Part shown: positions 24,188 through 36,640 of the stretch, in pieces
Position numbering within the stretch: the stretch's first letter is position 1
How the letters are laid out: every line of letters begins with the position of its first letter
NCBI RefSeq assembly: GCF_008831285.2
Contig: NC_045146.1
Span: forward strand, 2,072,001 to 2,136,000
Reading direction: 5' to 3'
DNA: 64,000 nt
Source: Nymphaea colorata
Taxonomy: Eukaryota; Streptophyta; Magnoliopsida; Nymphaeales; Nymphaeaceae
Made by a program: the position numbers and the translations under genes
The notes under the pieces: model-generated
Databases searched by the model: none
The model's input: only the letters and a program-made list of their open reading frames with translations
What the model was told of the DNA's origin: nothing

Positions 24188-25801
24188 GTTAAAGTAATTT
24201 ACTCTCATGAGTTGCATATTATTTAAGTGAAGAACAGTTGCTTTGGGCTGACCTTGTCCATAGGGCATTTTTAGTTGACTTGTGATTGCAAGAAACTGCA
24301 AATTCTAGGTTATTTTATGTTGGAAAATTAGGATAATCTAAAAAAATAAGAAATGAAAGGAACTGAAATAAAAAAAATATTTACAATATCAATGATCAAT
24401 GCGACCTTTCTGAATAGATGAAGGTTCATCTATCTATAGATATGATAAACTTAGCGCGAAAGATAAATCATAAAAATAAAGATAATTGCTTAATTAACCA
24501 ATAACTAAGCACAAACTATGGAACTATATAATTAAAAATACAAATGAAAATTATTTGGATCCAAGTGAATCTAAGAAACCCTATTGGTGTATATCACTTG
24601 CACCCCGCATCAATTTTTGCCTAATTGGCAGAAACTCATCTCCATATATAGCCTTGGTTAACACCTTTTCCAATTTCTCGCAAATAATCCAAATTATTTG
24701 TAAATCTACAAAATTTTAGTTTAATATATATATAAAATTTGAAAATTTCTATTTCAGCCCCCGTTAAAATTTTGAAACTACAGTTTGGCCCATGCGACAA
24801 AAAATTCCTTGCTCCGCCCCTGCATATTGTTGCCTAGCTTCTCTCTTGGCAGATTGCCAGTGACCCAAAACATAGACTTTTCTTGAATGTGTAAAAGCAT
24901 CTATGCAAGCAGGTGTGGACAAAGCGGAAGCCAGAATACAAATTGATCATGTTGCTTTGATTCTGATTTTCTCAATCAAATGAGACATTGAATTTATCTT
25001 ATTTTATTTACATTACTGTACTTTTTCCTTTCCTTTCATTTTTTTACTATATTTGTTTATATGCTTGATGCTCATGTCTGGAAAACCATATACGAGCAAT
25101 AGTGGACTACTCTCCAAATGACTATTAGTATATAGAAAAGGAGAGCACCTATGTCACTCGAACTAGAGACCAGCTGCCTAACAACCATTCATCGAAGAGA
25201 GTTGCGCACTACCCCACTCGTGGCATCCAAACAATTTATCATCAATCTTGAAAATCCCAAAGTGAAGCAATAAAATGTATTCAGCAGTAGTGGAGGCTAC
25301 TGTGTGTCTGGTGTGGGCCACTGCCCTCACCAGTTCCTGAAATCTCACATTGTGATTAAGCTGGACCTATGCTCAGTTAGGTCCAGTCACATGCGGTGCC
25401 CGCACCAAATCACAGACAGTGCCCTGCAATCACTCATTTTCCTAAGCAAGAGATCAGTTAGTGCCCTCTCAGCTAAAATTTTCCGGCTCCGCCATTGGTA
25501 TTTAGACGACAAGCGTGTTCAAGGGTTAGCATAAACATATATGGTGTAGGCAAGTTAGATGTTGAGATTTGGTTGAAGACCAAAGATGGGTTGGATCAGG
25601 GACAAGGTCCGACTAGTAATTGGACCCAATCATAAACTAAGTGGATTGAATGAAACCAACCCAACTAGGTTCTTCAACAAGCATTAACGGGTCCATGTTG
25701 TTGGAGTCGAGGAGTGAATTAGGTCTGGATTTGAGGAACAACACCCAGATTAATAATAGATTTGGATCCATTGGGGTGTGAAAGAGTGCTTATATGTTTG
25801 G
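24188..25801. other. Repeat-derived intergenic DNA, no gene recognised
   Basis: Contains a right-end-like motif CCTTGCTCCGCCCCTG at about 24807-24822 and another, CCGGCTCCGCCATTGG, near 25483. Bases 25140-25230 resemble a decayed plant repeat. No conserved protein block was seen in any frame. Confidence 0.45.
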
Positions 25802-26227
25802 TAGGGATGTCAACGGATCAAATTCGAAAAAAATATACCCTTAATCATATCTACTTTTTCTGGTATTCACATATGCATATTTGAATATGAACAAACAAAA
25901 GTCATATCCAAATCTGAAACCAAAATTCAATCCAAACCTGATTTGTACATTTATAGCTGAATCTGAATCCAAATTTGGAACCGAATCTGGCCGATTTTCA
26001 AAATATAAGAGCATTGGATATAGGCTATTTATTTGAAAATAAATCCGATCTAAATCTGGATCCAAATCTGATTGGATATTTATGTATATTGGAATCCGAT
26101 CAGATGTTATTTCTTAAATCCGAATCCAATCCGATTTCTTCATCAGATATTATATTTTTTTCCATATCCGATATTTCCAGAACGGTTCAGTTGGATACCC
26201 GACCCAAATAAGATATATTGACAGTTA
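25802..26227. mobile_element. hAT-like MITE of the TAGGGATG family with 8-bp target-site duplication
   Basis: This 426-bp element starts TAGGGATGTCAACGGATC and ends ATTGACAGTTA, whose reverse complement is TAACTGTCAAT. Flanks are ATGTTTGG and TTGTTTGG, an 8-bp duplication with one mismatch. It is almost the same length as the copy at 20481-20907 and shares its GATC/ATCCGAT-rich interior. Confidence 0.75.
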
Positions 26228-26639
26228 TTGTTTGGTGAAATGAGACCGGGTTTCGATCTGGAGTAAGAGGTCCCAAGAGGAACCTGGTTGGCAGCGAAAA
26301 ACAAGCTGGAAATTAATTGGTTTTCAATGCTCAGATCATTTCTTTAGCTTGAACTTGGATCCGGCTTATCATTAGTTGATCCAGGACATTTGATGATGAA
26401 CATAGCCTGTTTGCATATGTATTAATTGTTCGATTTATATGATAAGCCAAGCTTGAACTTGACCCAAGTTAGCTTTAGCTCGAGGTTGAGTGTAATTTAC
26501 CATTTGTAAGCTCATCCTAGGCACAATTTTAGTTTTGAAACCCTAATTAGGTTGATTTTTGCTTGTGAGTCTGTATTAATTGAACTAAATTATAAAAACA
26601 TACGTGAAGAAGACAAAAGATCACTGAGCAGATCAATGA
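26228..26639. other. Intergenic DNA, nothing recognised
   Basis: AT-rich sequence between two MITEs, with no conserved coding block or repeat seen. Confidence 0.4.
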
Positions 26640-26886
26640 GGGTAGTTTGATAGTCTCAGGTCTGAGATCCAAGTCGATTTGAGATTATTGGAAATCTCGA
26701 ATCAAAATCCGCAGATTTAATGTTTGACCCCCTTCCATCTGCCCTCAAATGTGAGATTTTGTCCACAAACTGAGTATCTCAAATCTCCTTTTTGATAGAA
26801 TCCGGTATTTATTTACATTGTGGGTCCTTCATAAAATGGATCATAGATCAGCTTTGGATCTGAGATCGGAGGCTATAAACAGCCCC
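26640..26886. mobile_element. Tourist-like MITE candidate, 247 bp
   Basis: The left end GGGTAGTTTGATAG...GATCCAAG and the reverse complement of the right end, GGGGCTGTTTATAG...GATCCAAAG, form terminal inverted repeats of about 33 bp. TGA (or TGAG) borders both sides as a short direct repeat, in keeping with the 3-bp sites of PIF/Harbinger elements. Non-coding. Confidence 0.6.
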
Positions 26887-27301
26887 TGAGAGCATTCCCA
26901 TTAACGGACAGGACGCATGTAGGGAAATATAAGTGTTGCAAAGATACCCATAAGTTAATATTGTCCAGTTTACTTGATTAATGTTTCACAAGTGCAAGGT
27001 GCCAAACAATTACCCTTCTTAATCAAAGTACTAAAATTGTTATTCATTTCTTGACAAAGCAATTTTATGACACTCGCCTTATAACCCATCAATTAGCTTG
27101 ATATTTAGTCTGTTTACAATTAGTTCACATAGTTTTTACACTTGCTTATTCAACATATTTGGTGAATATATATAAGATGAGGTCAAAGGACTTTTTGCAA
27201 TGTCAACTTAATTAGAGTAATTTGATAGGAAACATATTAAGTCAAATCATTTTCTGAGCAAATCCACGAAAATTAACTGTTCATTTCTCTCTCTCTCTCT
27301 A

Positions 27302-27336
<35 letters not shown>

Positions 27337-28242
27337 GTGTGTGTGTGATTTAGCTGTAACCCCTAAAATTAAGTGCTTGTTTCTGTTGATACGTGATTTA
27401 GCTAACAATCATACATGCGCTGGGGATAGGATATTCTTATTCATGCCTGACTCATTCTCATAGCGATCGACATGGCTTATGTTCAGCTCACTAACTCGTT
27501 GAACCGAGTCGAGATGAGTGTGGCACGATTCCCAGCCGTAATGTTAGGCCATGCATGGCGCCGTAGGCGGAGATCGCCCATAGCTGGATATCCCTGCCAT
27601 GGCGAGGAGGAAAGTGTGGAGCCTGATTCATATTTAATAGACTTTCTTGACTTACACAAATTTTTGTTAGGGCATTTATGCACTTTTATTTTTACTGATT
27701 TGCCCTGATCCTCATGTTTATAAAGAGAAAAGTTTTTTTGTATTCTTTGGTTCTATTGTAGTACTGAAATACTCCGTGTATCGGTGGACATAGGAGAACT
27801 CTTGTCTTCCAACCACACATAAAATTTTTTGTCTGTTCTTTTTTTTGTTTTTTTGTTGATTGATTCTTTTAACATGTTAAGCGAGAGAATGAAAGAGCTT
27901 CGTTGCAAGCCTTTACCTGCCAAACTCGCTTCCCAAAAAAGCAAGAAAAAAAAAACCATCTGTTTGAAAACTGGAGTATGATTTTAAAATTCCCAAGTTC
28001 AATCGTTCAAAAAATGGAAGACTTACTATGGTGAAATACTCAAATCATGTATAAATTCCCAAGTTCAATAGTTCAAAAAATGGAAGACTTACTATGGGGA
28101 AATACTCAAATCATGTATGGAGGTTACTCTTTTGGTGTGGCATGCTTTCTGTCATTCATCTTTTCCTCCGCCTTGCTGACCTCTCATCGTCCACGTCCCC
28201 ATCCTGACCTCTTTCACCTACCCGTGAGTTCACCTTTTCTTC
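26887..28242. other. Intergenic DNA with a compound microsatellite and a 66-bp tandem duplication
   Basis: A (CT)n-(TA)n-(GT)n tract runs from about 27288 to 27348. Bases 27987-28052 and 28053-28118 are two near-identical tandem copies of a 66-bp unit (AATTCCCAAGTTCAAT...). The open frame at 27472-27708 has no recognisable domain. The region ends where the LINE relic begins. Confidence 0.6.
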
Positions 28243-28707
28243 TTGCTACCTGGCTTCCTTTGGTCATTCTGTCGCGTCATTCCCACCTCGATCCCTTTGG
28301 TCTCCTGGCCCATCAACACTTTTGACCACCTGCAATGCCTTGACATCAGTTTGGCTAACCAGTGTCCCTTATATCTTGTCGCGACTGAGTCTCGGGTCCA
28401 CCTTTTTATTTCTTGCCCTTTTTTCTCTAGTGTCCTTGCTTCTGCCGGACCTTCCATTGTTAGTAGTCTTCCAAACCCATCATTCATTCGTCTTCTTTTC
28501 CTTTTTTGTCCTTCCCCCCACCTGACTGCTTCCTGGGGTCATGTCTGGAGGCCGTGGCTCATTTTAGCTTGGTGGCGCATTTGGGAGGAGCGCAACAACA
28601 GAGTCTTCAAAGACACATTCTCTTCGCCAGATTCTGTTGCTCGACTTGTGCAAGGGGATGTCCAGTTTGCCATTCGGTTGAAGCGCCGCTGTCCGTCTGC
28701 GGCTGGA
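28243..28707 (+). pseudogene. LINE (L1-type) ORF2 C-terminal relic with zf-RVT motif
   Basis: An open stretch of 155 codons reads CPLYLVATESRVHLFISCPF, close to the CPLC-x8-HLFFHCPF zinc-binding motif (zf-RVT) at the C-terminus of plant LINE reverse transcriptases; the second cysteine is replaced by tyrosine. It then continues AWWRIWEERNNRVFKD, the usual tail of these proteins. Only the last part of ORF2 is present, which fits 5' truncation during LINE insertion. The downstream T-rich stretch to about 28860 is probably its 3' UTR. No upstream reverse transcriptase was found. Confidence 0.65.
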
Positions 28708-28860
28708 TGACTGTGCCGCTCCGTCTTTCCTCTCTCTCTTATTTTTCTGTGCATTGTATTGTATATTTCTTCTTCCTGCTTCTATTTTTGCGGTTTGTTC
28801 TTTGCGGATTGTTTTTGTATCTAGGGGACCTCTTGTCCCCAAATTTTGTTATATATTCCC

Positions 28861-30489
28861 ATTTTATCGTCACATCTGAAGGTTACACCGAAGGTGGTTA
28901 TGGGCACCGGTGTGTGGTATGCCCATGACATCAGCCTCTAAACTGGGTTGGGCCATCCTTAAAGTGGGCCAAGGGTCAACATGTCATGCATTGAGGGCTG
29001 TGCACGGTGCAACCTTTCTCATATTGCAGCGTTGGTTGGCTTTATTTCCGCTTACAGATATTAGAGAGGTTGAATTGAGATTGGGCTCATTGTTAAAAGG
29101 GCAATTCAGGATGTCAATGGATCATATTTGAATGAGATATGCTCTTAACCATATCCATCTTTCAGAATAATCATAAAACTGAAGTCATGACCAATCCAAA
29201 ATTTGATTTCACAATTCAAATCCAATCTAAATCTGATTTTAAGAACATTCACATCTGACTCCAGATATGAATTTTGAACTGAATCTTACTGTTTTTTTCC
29301 ACATATAAGAGTGTTTGACACACGATATTTTTTAACACTAAATCTAACCGAAATCCGAATTTGCGAATCTGAACGGATTCCGATCAGATACAAAATTTTT
29401 GTTCAATATCCAATGTTTTGAGAACAGATCGGTCGGACATTCCATCCAAATCATATGTATTGACATTCCTACTGCCGCAATAGCCCGTTGTAAATTAAAA
29501 CTCTGTGGGGGATCTGGGGGGAGTTTTCTGAAATCAATGAGGGCTGCAACACAGACTTGAAATTGGGCAGTGATTTTTTGTATTGGAAAGATGATGGCAC
29601 GCAAATAGTAGTCTAGGAGATCGTATCTGTTGAGATGGCGTAAGTGGATTTGGTTCTTCCATAAACCTATTTCTCACGCCTGTTGGTTTTCTTACGTGTG
29701 TGATCAGAATCGACTGCATGCCAACTCAAAGTAGATTCCAGCGCTTTGCGAACTCTTTTGGCATGAAGATGTAGCCTACGTAGAAAAGCGTGCAGGTGAA
29801 GACCAGAATCACAGTCTTTTCTCCTGCAGCTATTCTTTGGCTGTAAGACATAATGTCACCAACAAGTTTGTCGTAAATCATAATTCTGTCAGTTACTCTG
29901 TATTCTTGTGGGGAGGAAGGAAAACATTTCTCTGCAAAGGATTCCGGTTATGTTGGTTACTTTGATTTCGTTTTGTTGTTTTAGAAGATTTGGGGATTTA
30001 GGAATTAGGCTGAAGAGGCTTATGTTCTGAGCTTGTCCTCGATGCGATATTCTATTTATAGATTAAAACTTGCTTCTTCAGTCCTGTTTGGCAGTCTAAG
30101 GGAGATTGCTTCCATTCACTGCATGAAAATTCATGATTGTGCTGGAATTCTTTGGCATGATGATCAGATTTAGCGACATAACATAATTTCTGATCATTTG
30201 GGGGCTTGTGTGAAAGCAGGATGCTGGAACGGCGGTTGCTAAGTCACACAGATACGGCAAAATAGTTGCATGTATGAGCACCGGATAGTGTTCAATGAAT
30301 CTGCTCTATCATGAGATACTTTGTTGTTGTTCTCATTATCAAATGACCGATAAAGAGTGTTTGATTATGTTAAGAAAGGAAAATTGAAATTAACCAGCTG
30401 CTACATGTTACTAGATGGTTAAATATTTCAAATGAATCACAAAAAACATCAAGAAACTGTCACTAAAAACATCATAAACTATGGCTACG
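28861..30489. other. Intergenic DNA containing one more TAGGGATG-family MITE
   Basis: A copy of the GATC-rich MITE family lies at about 29107-29471. The left end is CAGGATGTCAATGGATC and the reverse complement of the right end is TAGGAATGTCAATAC, about 365 bp. The target-site duplication is unclear. The rest, 29472-30489, showed no gene or repeat. Confidence 0.5.
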
Positions 30490-33001
30490 TTATTGTTATC
30501 ACCCCAAATTTTTCAAAAACGGGGCTATTAAAATTTTGGGTCTATTATTTTTAAAATGAATTTTAAATCCAAGTTTATATCCAAATCTAGCATTTCAAAC
30601 TCAAAATCCAATTATCAAATCCAAATTAGATCCAAAATCAAAGTTTAGATCCAAATTGGGAATTCCAAAGCTCTACCCTCTTGAATTCGAATTTTGAATT
30701 TTGGCTCTATAACTCTTCCCTTTTGAATTCAAATCTTGAATTAGAATTTCGAAATTTGGCTCCAAAGCTCTTATCTCTTTAATTCAAATCTTGAATTCGA
30801 ATTTTAAATTTTGGCTCCAAAGCTCTTATCTCTTTAATTCAAATCTTGAATTCGAATTTTAAATTTTGGCTCCAAAGCTCTTCCCTCTTTAATTCAAATC
30901 TTGAATTCGAATTTTAAATTTTGGCTCCAAAGCTCTTCCCTCTTGAATTCAAATCTTGAATTCGTATTTTGAATTTTGGCTCCAAAATCTCTATAAATAC
31001 CCCATAATCTTCTCTCTTGAGAGGGGCCAACCATGGAGGAACCTCATGTGCTTCCTCACTTATGAATATCTCTTGGAGACTACGCCGTCATCATCTTAGA
31101 GCTTCACTCAAGGAGGTCTAGGATCAAACCAAACTAAGGTGTTCACTTTCTCAAAATCATTCGTATCCGAGGTATGTAAACCTCTATTTTCATTTCTTCA
31201 TTTTCTCACTTCTTCCTCTCCCCATGGTCATATGAGATGACCCTCAATCTCTATTTTTAGAGTCGAGGCTATGCTCAAGTGCACCGAAAGCACGAGAAGA
31301 TGAGATGATCTTTTATTTTCATGTTTAAATCATGCAATCTTTCCTTTTCATATCTTCCTTTTCCTCTTGCCATCTCACCATGGCCGTGCAAGATAGCTCT
31401 AATGATCCCGAATCAAGAGCTACTCTTGAGTGCACCGAAAGTATGAGCAAGACGGAACAAAATCCATATCTTTATTTATCTCCAAAAATATACTTGATAT
31501 ATTGTCTTCATTCATCATTCATGCTTGAAATGATGCTTATGCATGATATTCTAATCTTTCATTTATATGACCCAATGCACGATGAGAGTGAGTGTTTGGG
31601 GTTGGGATTTCTTCTTGTGATTTTTGAGGTTGAGACTTGTCCAACCCGAGGAAAACCTTCACGGAATATGTACATGTTAATATGCATTTGCATATCATTT
31701 TGCGCTAGTTTTTTTTCTAATCACCCCATTAAGAACCCTAACGAGTGTCTCGTTATATTGCTTGATTTTCTTTCATACCCAATGGTGGAAGAAATATATC
31801 TCTTGTGGCAAACCGAATCATAACATTGCATGTTTTTATATAAATCATATTTTCTAAAACATTTTCAAAAGAAACCTCTCTAATACGGCCTTGGAGACTT
31901 AACTTAGGTTCTTGCATGAGCCCAAGTTCCTCTCCGGCCTACATAAAAAATTGAAGTCGGCTATTTTCAATTCATTTCTTGATTTTAATACTCATGAAGA
32001 CGTATGCGTATATACATGTTATATATGTATGTGTGCACATGAATATCTTTCTTTGTCATTCTCTCTTTATGATTTAACATGTCCTTTTACAAACTCTCAT
32101 ATACGTATATATAAATATATATGCGTGTATTCCATTTTTAAATCTCTCTCCCTCTCTTTCGAAAATGATCTTTTCTTCTCTATTTGATTTAAACATCATT
32201 TTTTACAAGCTTTCATATACGTATCTATACATATATATATACATATATATGTACATATGTATACGTATATGAATATATATCTATCTTTCTTTTAAATATT
32301 TGATTTTATGATTTTCAAGATCTCTTTCTCTATATCTCTCTTGGGATGTAGTCTTTCATGTTTTCCGTTCTTTTAATATCTTACTATTTAAGATTTTAAT
32401 TTTTCATTTGCCGACTTTATCAAGACCACAAACCAAGTAATGACCCAATATTGGATTCATGCTTGATAGGTCTACAATCTCAATCCATTTTCAAAAACTT
32501 TTCTTTCATATATATGATATTTACAAAAACAAAAATCTTAGATGCATGTTATGGTAGGAATGCCTTAGATGAATGTTGTGGTAGGAATGCTTCATTCTCT
32601 TTCAATCATATAGGATCAATGCATCAATTCGTTTTCACTTCCACTCAATATCACAAATGAGCACAATCACATCTCCAAAAGAATTTAAGCAAGAGAGGAT
32701 GAAGTTCTAACTAGGTGGTAACCGAATTAGAGCAAAATCTCAAACCTACTTAAAGTCTTAAGAGAACACTAAAGTGATTTCAAAATGATTTCACAAGCTT
32801 TTCAAATGATATTTACTAATTCCACTTTTTCCTCAAAATATTTCACATTCTTAAGCGATTCTTCAAGAATCTTTTCAAAAGTTTGAATCACCAAACTTTC
32901 AATATTTTTCAGCACCGCATATAGAATCAAAAAGTTGTTTAAGTCAAAATGAAATGCATCAATGATAAACATTAGCCCTTGGGTTGATTACCCCCAGTAA
33001 A
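30490..33001 (+). mobile_element. Possible LTR of a retrotransposon (or solo LTR)
   Basis: Promoter-like features support this: a 55-bp tandem repeat (about 30655-30985) directly followed by TATAAATA at 30992-30999, then transcribed-looking but non-coding DNA. At 33002-33015 stands GGCGCCGAGAACGG, which resembles only in its first bases the GGCGCCG primer sites of some Ty3/gypsy elements. A TG start near 30497 and a CA end before 33000 are possible. No second LTR and no gag/pol was seen, so the call is tentative. The 163-codon open frame at 31332-31823 within it has no recognised domain. Confidence 0.3.
30655..30985 (+). repeat. 55-bp tandem repeat, about six units
   Basis: The phrase TTTTGGCTCCAAAGCTCTT recurs with a strict 55-bp period; the GGC ends at 30705, 30760, 30815, 30870, 30925 and 30980. 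Units differ by a few bases. The array stops about 10 bp before a TATA box at 30992. Confidence 0.9.
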
Positions 33002-35440
33002 GGCGCCGAGAACGGTCGATCTTCGTACCGACGGGCGAGTCTCTTTCTTCCCTATTTCAAAACTAAACCTCATTTTTCTGGAGCACTCCAAAACCAATGA
33101 AAATTTTGGGATGCAAACAGTTATAAACCGCCGTTAATGTTCCATGGCTAAAGATTTTCAATTCCATCCAGCTGACAGTGGCCAGCCGGTTGATTTCAAT
33201 TCCTCTGTTAACAAATTAGGAAACACACATTTTATTATCATTAAGAAAACAAATTTTCTCAAACAAATAGTCGTCCCATTGATGTATTTAGACAGTGATC
33301 AATTCACATGAAAAAAATCTGGATCATATTTTATTCATGGAAGCAACAATAACGCCAATATTTTTTATCATGCAAGCAATCATATTTCATACATTTAAAC
33401 CAATATATATTTTATAATTATTAATTTACATACATTTTTCATTTTACTATGTATGTGATTTGTGATTATTGTCTTTGACATGGCCCCACTTCAATTTTTA
33501 TTTTTAAAATTTTGTACATGTAATTTTTAAAAATTTTCATTTAGCTTATATAAAATTTTAAAAAATTATATTTCAGCCGTTGTTAAAATTTTGAATAACA
33601 AGTTTCTTTGTTCCTTCGAAACATGTGTCGCATGAGAGCTCTCTCTTTTTGGCTGCCTTGTAAAGGGGCATAGCAAGAAACCTGCTCGCTAGCATTTGAA
33701 ATGATAAGTGAACGGTAGTAGATACAAAAATAAAATATTTCTTATTTTTTTCTATTCACCAGAAATTTTGAGCCCATTAAGGTTGTGTATAGTGAATGCC
33801 TCCTCTACATCATCTCTCTCTCTCTCACATCAAAGATCTCCATTTTCTTCTCTATGAATGTGACCACCTGCCTGTCGTTACGATGTCCAACCGTTATTGT
33901 CACCTTTAACAAGGGTAATTGGACCAAGGACTAAGGATCATTTGATCTTATATGCTTATGCATTGAGGTTTGGACTTGAGAATCCAAAATTTATTTTTGA
34001 GCAAGTGATTTGAAGTTATTTTTGGAGTAAAATTGAGATAAATGACAAGTTATTTGAGAATTCTTTGGAGGGTTTTCAAATTGATTTGAAGACCATCGTT
34101 TTGAATATATCATTTGAATTGATATGAGATGAATAATGGTCATGGCTTTTATCCATGATCTTGAAAGTCAATTTGACATTTTAGATCATAACTTGTAAGG
34201 AAAATTGGGGAGGTTTGAAGATTAAAATCAAGTTCATTGTTGTGAACTCAAGATGATTTTTGGGTTGAGATTGTGATCGTCTTATGATCATCTTTTGGAA
34301 AATGACCAAGTTCATCTTTTGAGATCTCTTTTGCTAAATCATTTGATTTGGTCTAAGAAAAGAGAAACTTTGGATTAAGTGGAGTTCATTCTTTTAATGA
34401 AACATGAGTTCCAAATTGTTAAAAAAAAATATTGTTTTCTAAAGACGTTTTGGCCAAGATTATGGATGTGATGCTTATGTTTCCTTTGGAAATTAAGTAA
34501 AGTTTTAAAATTCTTGTTGCAATATGATTTGGTCAATTTTTGCAACTCGAATTTGGATCACTTAATTTCTTGAGAAGGTGCTTGTGAAGCTATTGACTTT
34601 GAGTGAGTGTAAATGTGTAAAATAAGTAGGGAAACTATATAAGACATGCATTCTTCACTCTCATAATCTCTCAAAATTCATTCATTTAAAACATTCATGC
34701 TTCCTTCTCTCATAATCACTCAAAGTTCATTCATTTGGCATATTCATGCTTCCCTCTCTCATAATCTATTCATATAAAATTACACATTATACAATTTATA
34801 CATAAAGATGATTTCAATTAAAATGTAGGATTTTCTCTAAATGTACTTATCATATTTTTAAGCACAAGTATTAGACATGCAGTCCATAAGCTTGAATCAT
34901 GAATAAGAATTTTAAAACAATTAAAAAGTATGCAAATGAACATGAAATGAATCTTTAAAATAGGGAAAACGTGGATATCATCCATTTTACTCAAAATTGC
35001 CTTCAAATCAGATTTTATTTTGATTTAAAATTAAAATGTTGGTTCTAAAAGTGTTTCGTTCTTAGACAATGATGAGATTCGAATTGACTTCATATAAATT
35101 AGGAATTCAAATCGGCAAAAGAGGCATGTGCTTCTTCAACACATATTTTGTTCATATCATGAAGTTTAAGAGACTTTTCTTTCTCCACAACCAAATTAAG
35201 TTTCAGATCCTTGTGGCAAAAGATCCGTCTATTTCTTGGACGATTTCAGCATTTTCGATTTTGTTCTTTAGAGCATATTAAAATTGGGATCTTAAGTATG
35301 ATTTTGCATTGTTCTTAAGACTTAATCAATCACATGTAAGTCTGAAAATTGACGAATTAAATCAGCAATTCCTAAAATGCTTTTAGGGAGCTGGTTGGAT
35401 AAGTTTAGAATTTTCATTGTTTCACCACGAAACATAGCCA
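33002..35440. other. Intergenic DNA, no gene recognised
   Basis: Bases 33480-33620 resemble the AT-rich ends of the local hAT-like elements (AAAATTTTGAATAACAAG and related phrases). At about 34660-34760 the phrase CTCTCATAATC(T/A)(C)TCAAAA/GTTCATTCATTT recurs two to three times as a short direct repeat. No coding block was recognised. Confidence 0.45.
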
Positions 35441-35980
35441 CTTTATGGCTGAATATTAGCATTTCAAGCATGTAAACTTTGAAATTCTTACACTAATTCT
35501 TGCAAAATATGGTCTGATTTAAGCAACTTGCATACACTTTACGTATGAGTTACTGGAATCAAGCAAATTTTCAGATGAAATGAAAATGATTTCATAGCTT
35601 TGCACTATGAAAATCAACAAAGTGATCTCTTTTCTTAAAATCAGCTTGGAAACGTGTTCCAACCTGATTTTAAAAGAAGAAAACGACTCTTAACAAGAGA
35701 TTGTATATATATATATATATAGTATACTTTATGGCTGAATATTAGCATTTTAAGCATGTAAACTTTGAAATTCTTATACCAATTCTTGTAAAATATGATC
35801 TAATTTCAGCAATTTGCATATACTTTATGTATGAGTTGCTGGAATCAAGCAAATTTTAAGATGAAATGAAAGTGATTTCATAACTTTGCACTACGAAAAT
35901 CAACAAAATGATCTCTTTTCTTAAAATCAGATTGGAAACGTGTTCTAACCTGATTTTTAAAAAGGAAAACGACTCTTAAC
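35441..35980. repeat. 254-bp imperfect tandem duplication
   Basis: Bases 35441-35694 and 35727-35980 are the same sequence with scattered changes; both run from CTTTATGGCTGAATATTAGC to CGACTCTTAAC. A short spacer containing (TA)n separates them. The second copy ends exactly where the GTACCGG-rich hAT end begins at 35981. Confidence 0.9.
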
Positions 35981-36165
35981 CTACGATACACGGGTACGCC
36001 CCCTACCGGTACCGGTACGACACCGGTACCGGTACAAGGCTGGGTATGGCTCCGGTACGTGTTGACCGTACCGGATACAGTCAACGTACCGGAGGCCGTA
36101 TCGGTCCAAAATTGGACACAGTCAACATTGACCGAGTCCAATTTTGTCCATTTTTTTAAACGTTT
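35981..36165 (-). repeat. Terminal-repeat block of a hAT-like element
   Basis: GTACCGGTACC words occur several times, and on the minus strand the block has the same order of motifs as 287-505. Its place next to the transposase relic at 36189 suggests it is that element's left terminal region. Confidence 0.65.
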
Positions 36166-36188
36166 ATTTCATTTTAACGTATGTGAAG

Positions 36189-36640
36189 ATCCTTCAAAGA
36201 AAAAAAAAACATTAGCACAAACATTCAATAATATGGGAAGGGCAGAGATGGATAGAAGGATCAGAAGGTTCTTTTTTGCAAGTTCACTTCCTTTTAATGT
36301 AGCCAGAAATCCTTATTGGAAAGATGTTGTTACAGGTTTGGCAAATTGCAGTTTGAGTGATTATGTACCCCCGAGTTTGGAGAAGTTAAGAACAATAATT
36401 CTTGTAGAAGAGAAGGCAAACATTGAAAAATTATTAGAGAAGAAGTAATTTTCGTGGATACAATATGGAGTATCCATTGTTTCTGACGGGTGGACTAATA
36501 TACAAAGGCGGTAACTAATAAATTTTATTGCTTATTCGCTTGATGGACCAATCTTCTTGAAATCTGTTGATGCATCTAGGGAGTATAAAGATGCTGAGTA
36601 TTTAAAAGGGCTATTTATAGAAGTAGCCAGGGGAAGATCC
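36189..36640 (+). pseudogene. Decayed hAT-family transposase (DUF659-like) fragment
   Basis: The open part reads FNNMGRAEMDRRIRRFFFAS, then LPFNVARNPYWKDVV and YVPPSLEKLRT..EKANIEKLL. These are the conserved blocks of plant hAT transposases with a DUF659 domain. In the same frame, beyond a TAA at 36446, the sequence continues YGVSIVSDGWTNIQRR, the next conserved block, followed by a second stop and then INFIAYSLDGPIFLKSVDAS. Two in-frame stops and the absence of the BED zinc finger and the C-terminal dimerisation region show it is dead. Confidence 0.8.

Noticed and set aside
27472-27708. 78-codon open frame beginning MAYVQLTNSL
   Set aside because: No recognisable domain, no splice-supported partner exons, and an overlapping antisense frame of similar length.
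31332-31823. 163-codon open frame
   Set aside because: No recognisable domain and it lies in LTR-like, T-rich DNA. Composition and lack of splice-supported extension suggest chance.
33002-33015. GGCGCCG-containing motif as a retrotransposon primer-binding site
   Set aside because: Only the first bases fit known plant tRNA 3' ends, and no pol genes or second LTR follow, so it was kept only as weak support for the LTR-like region.
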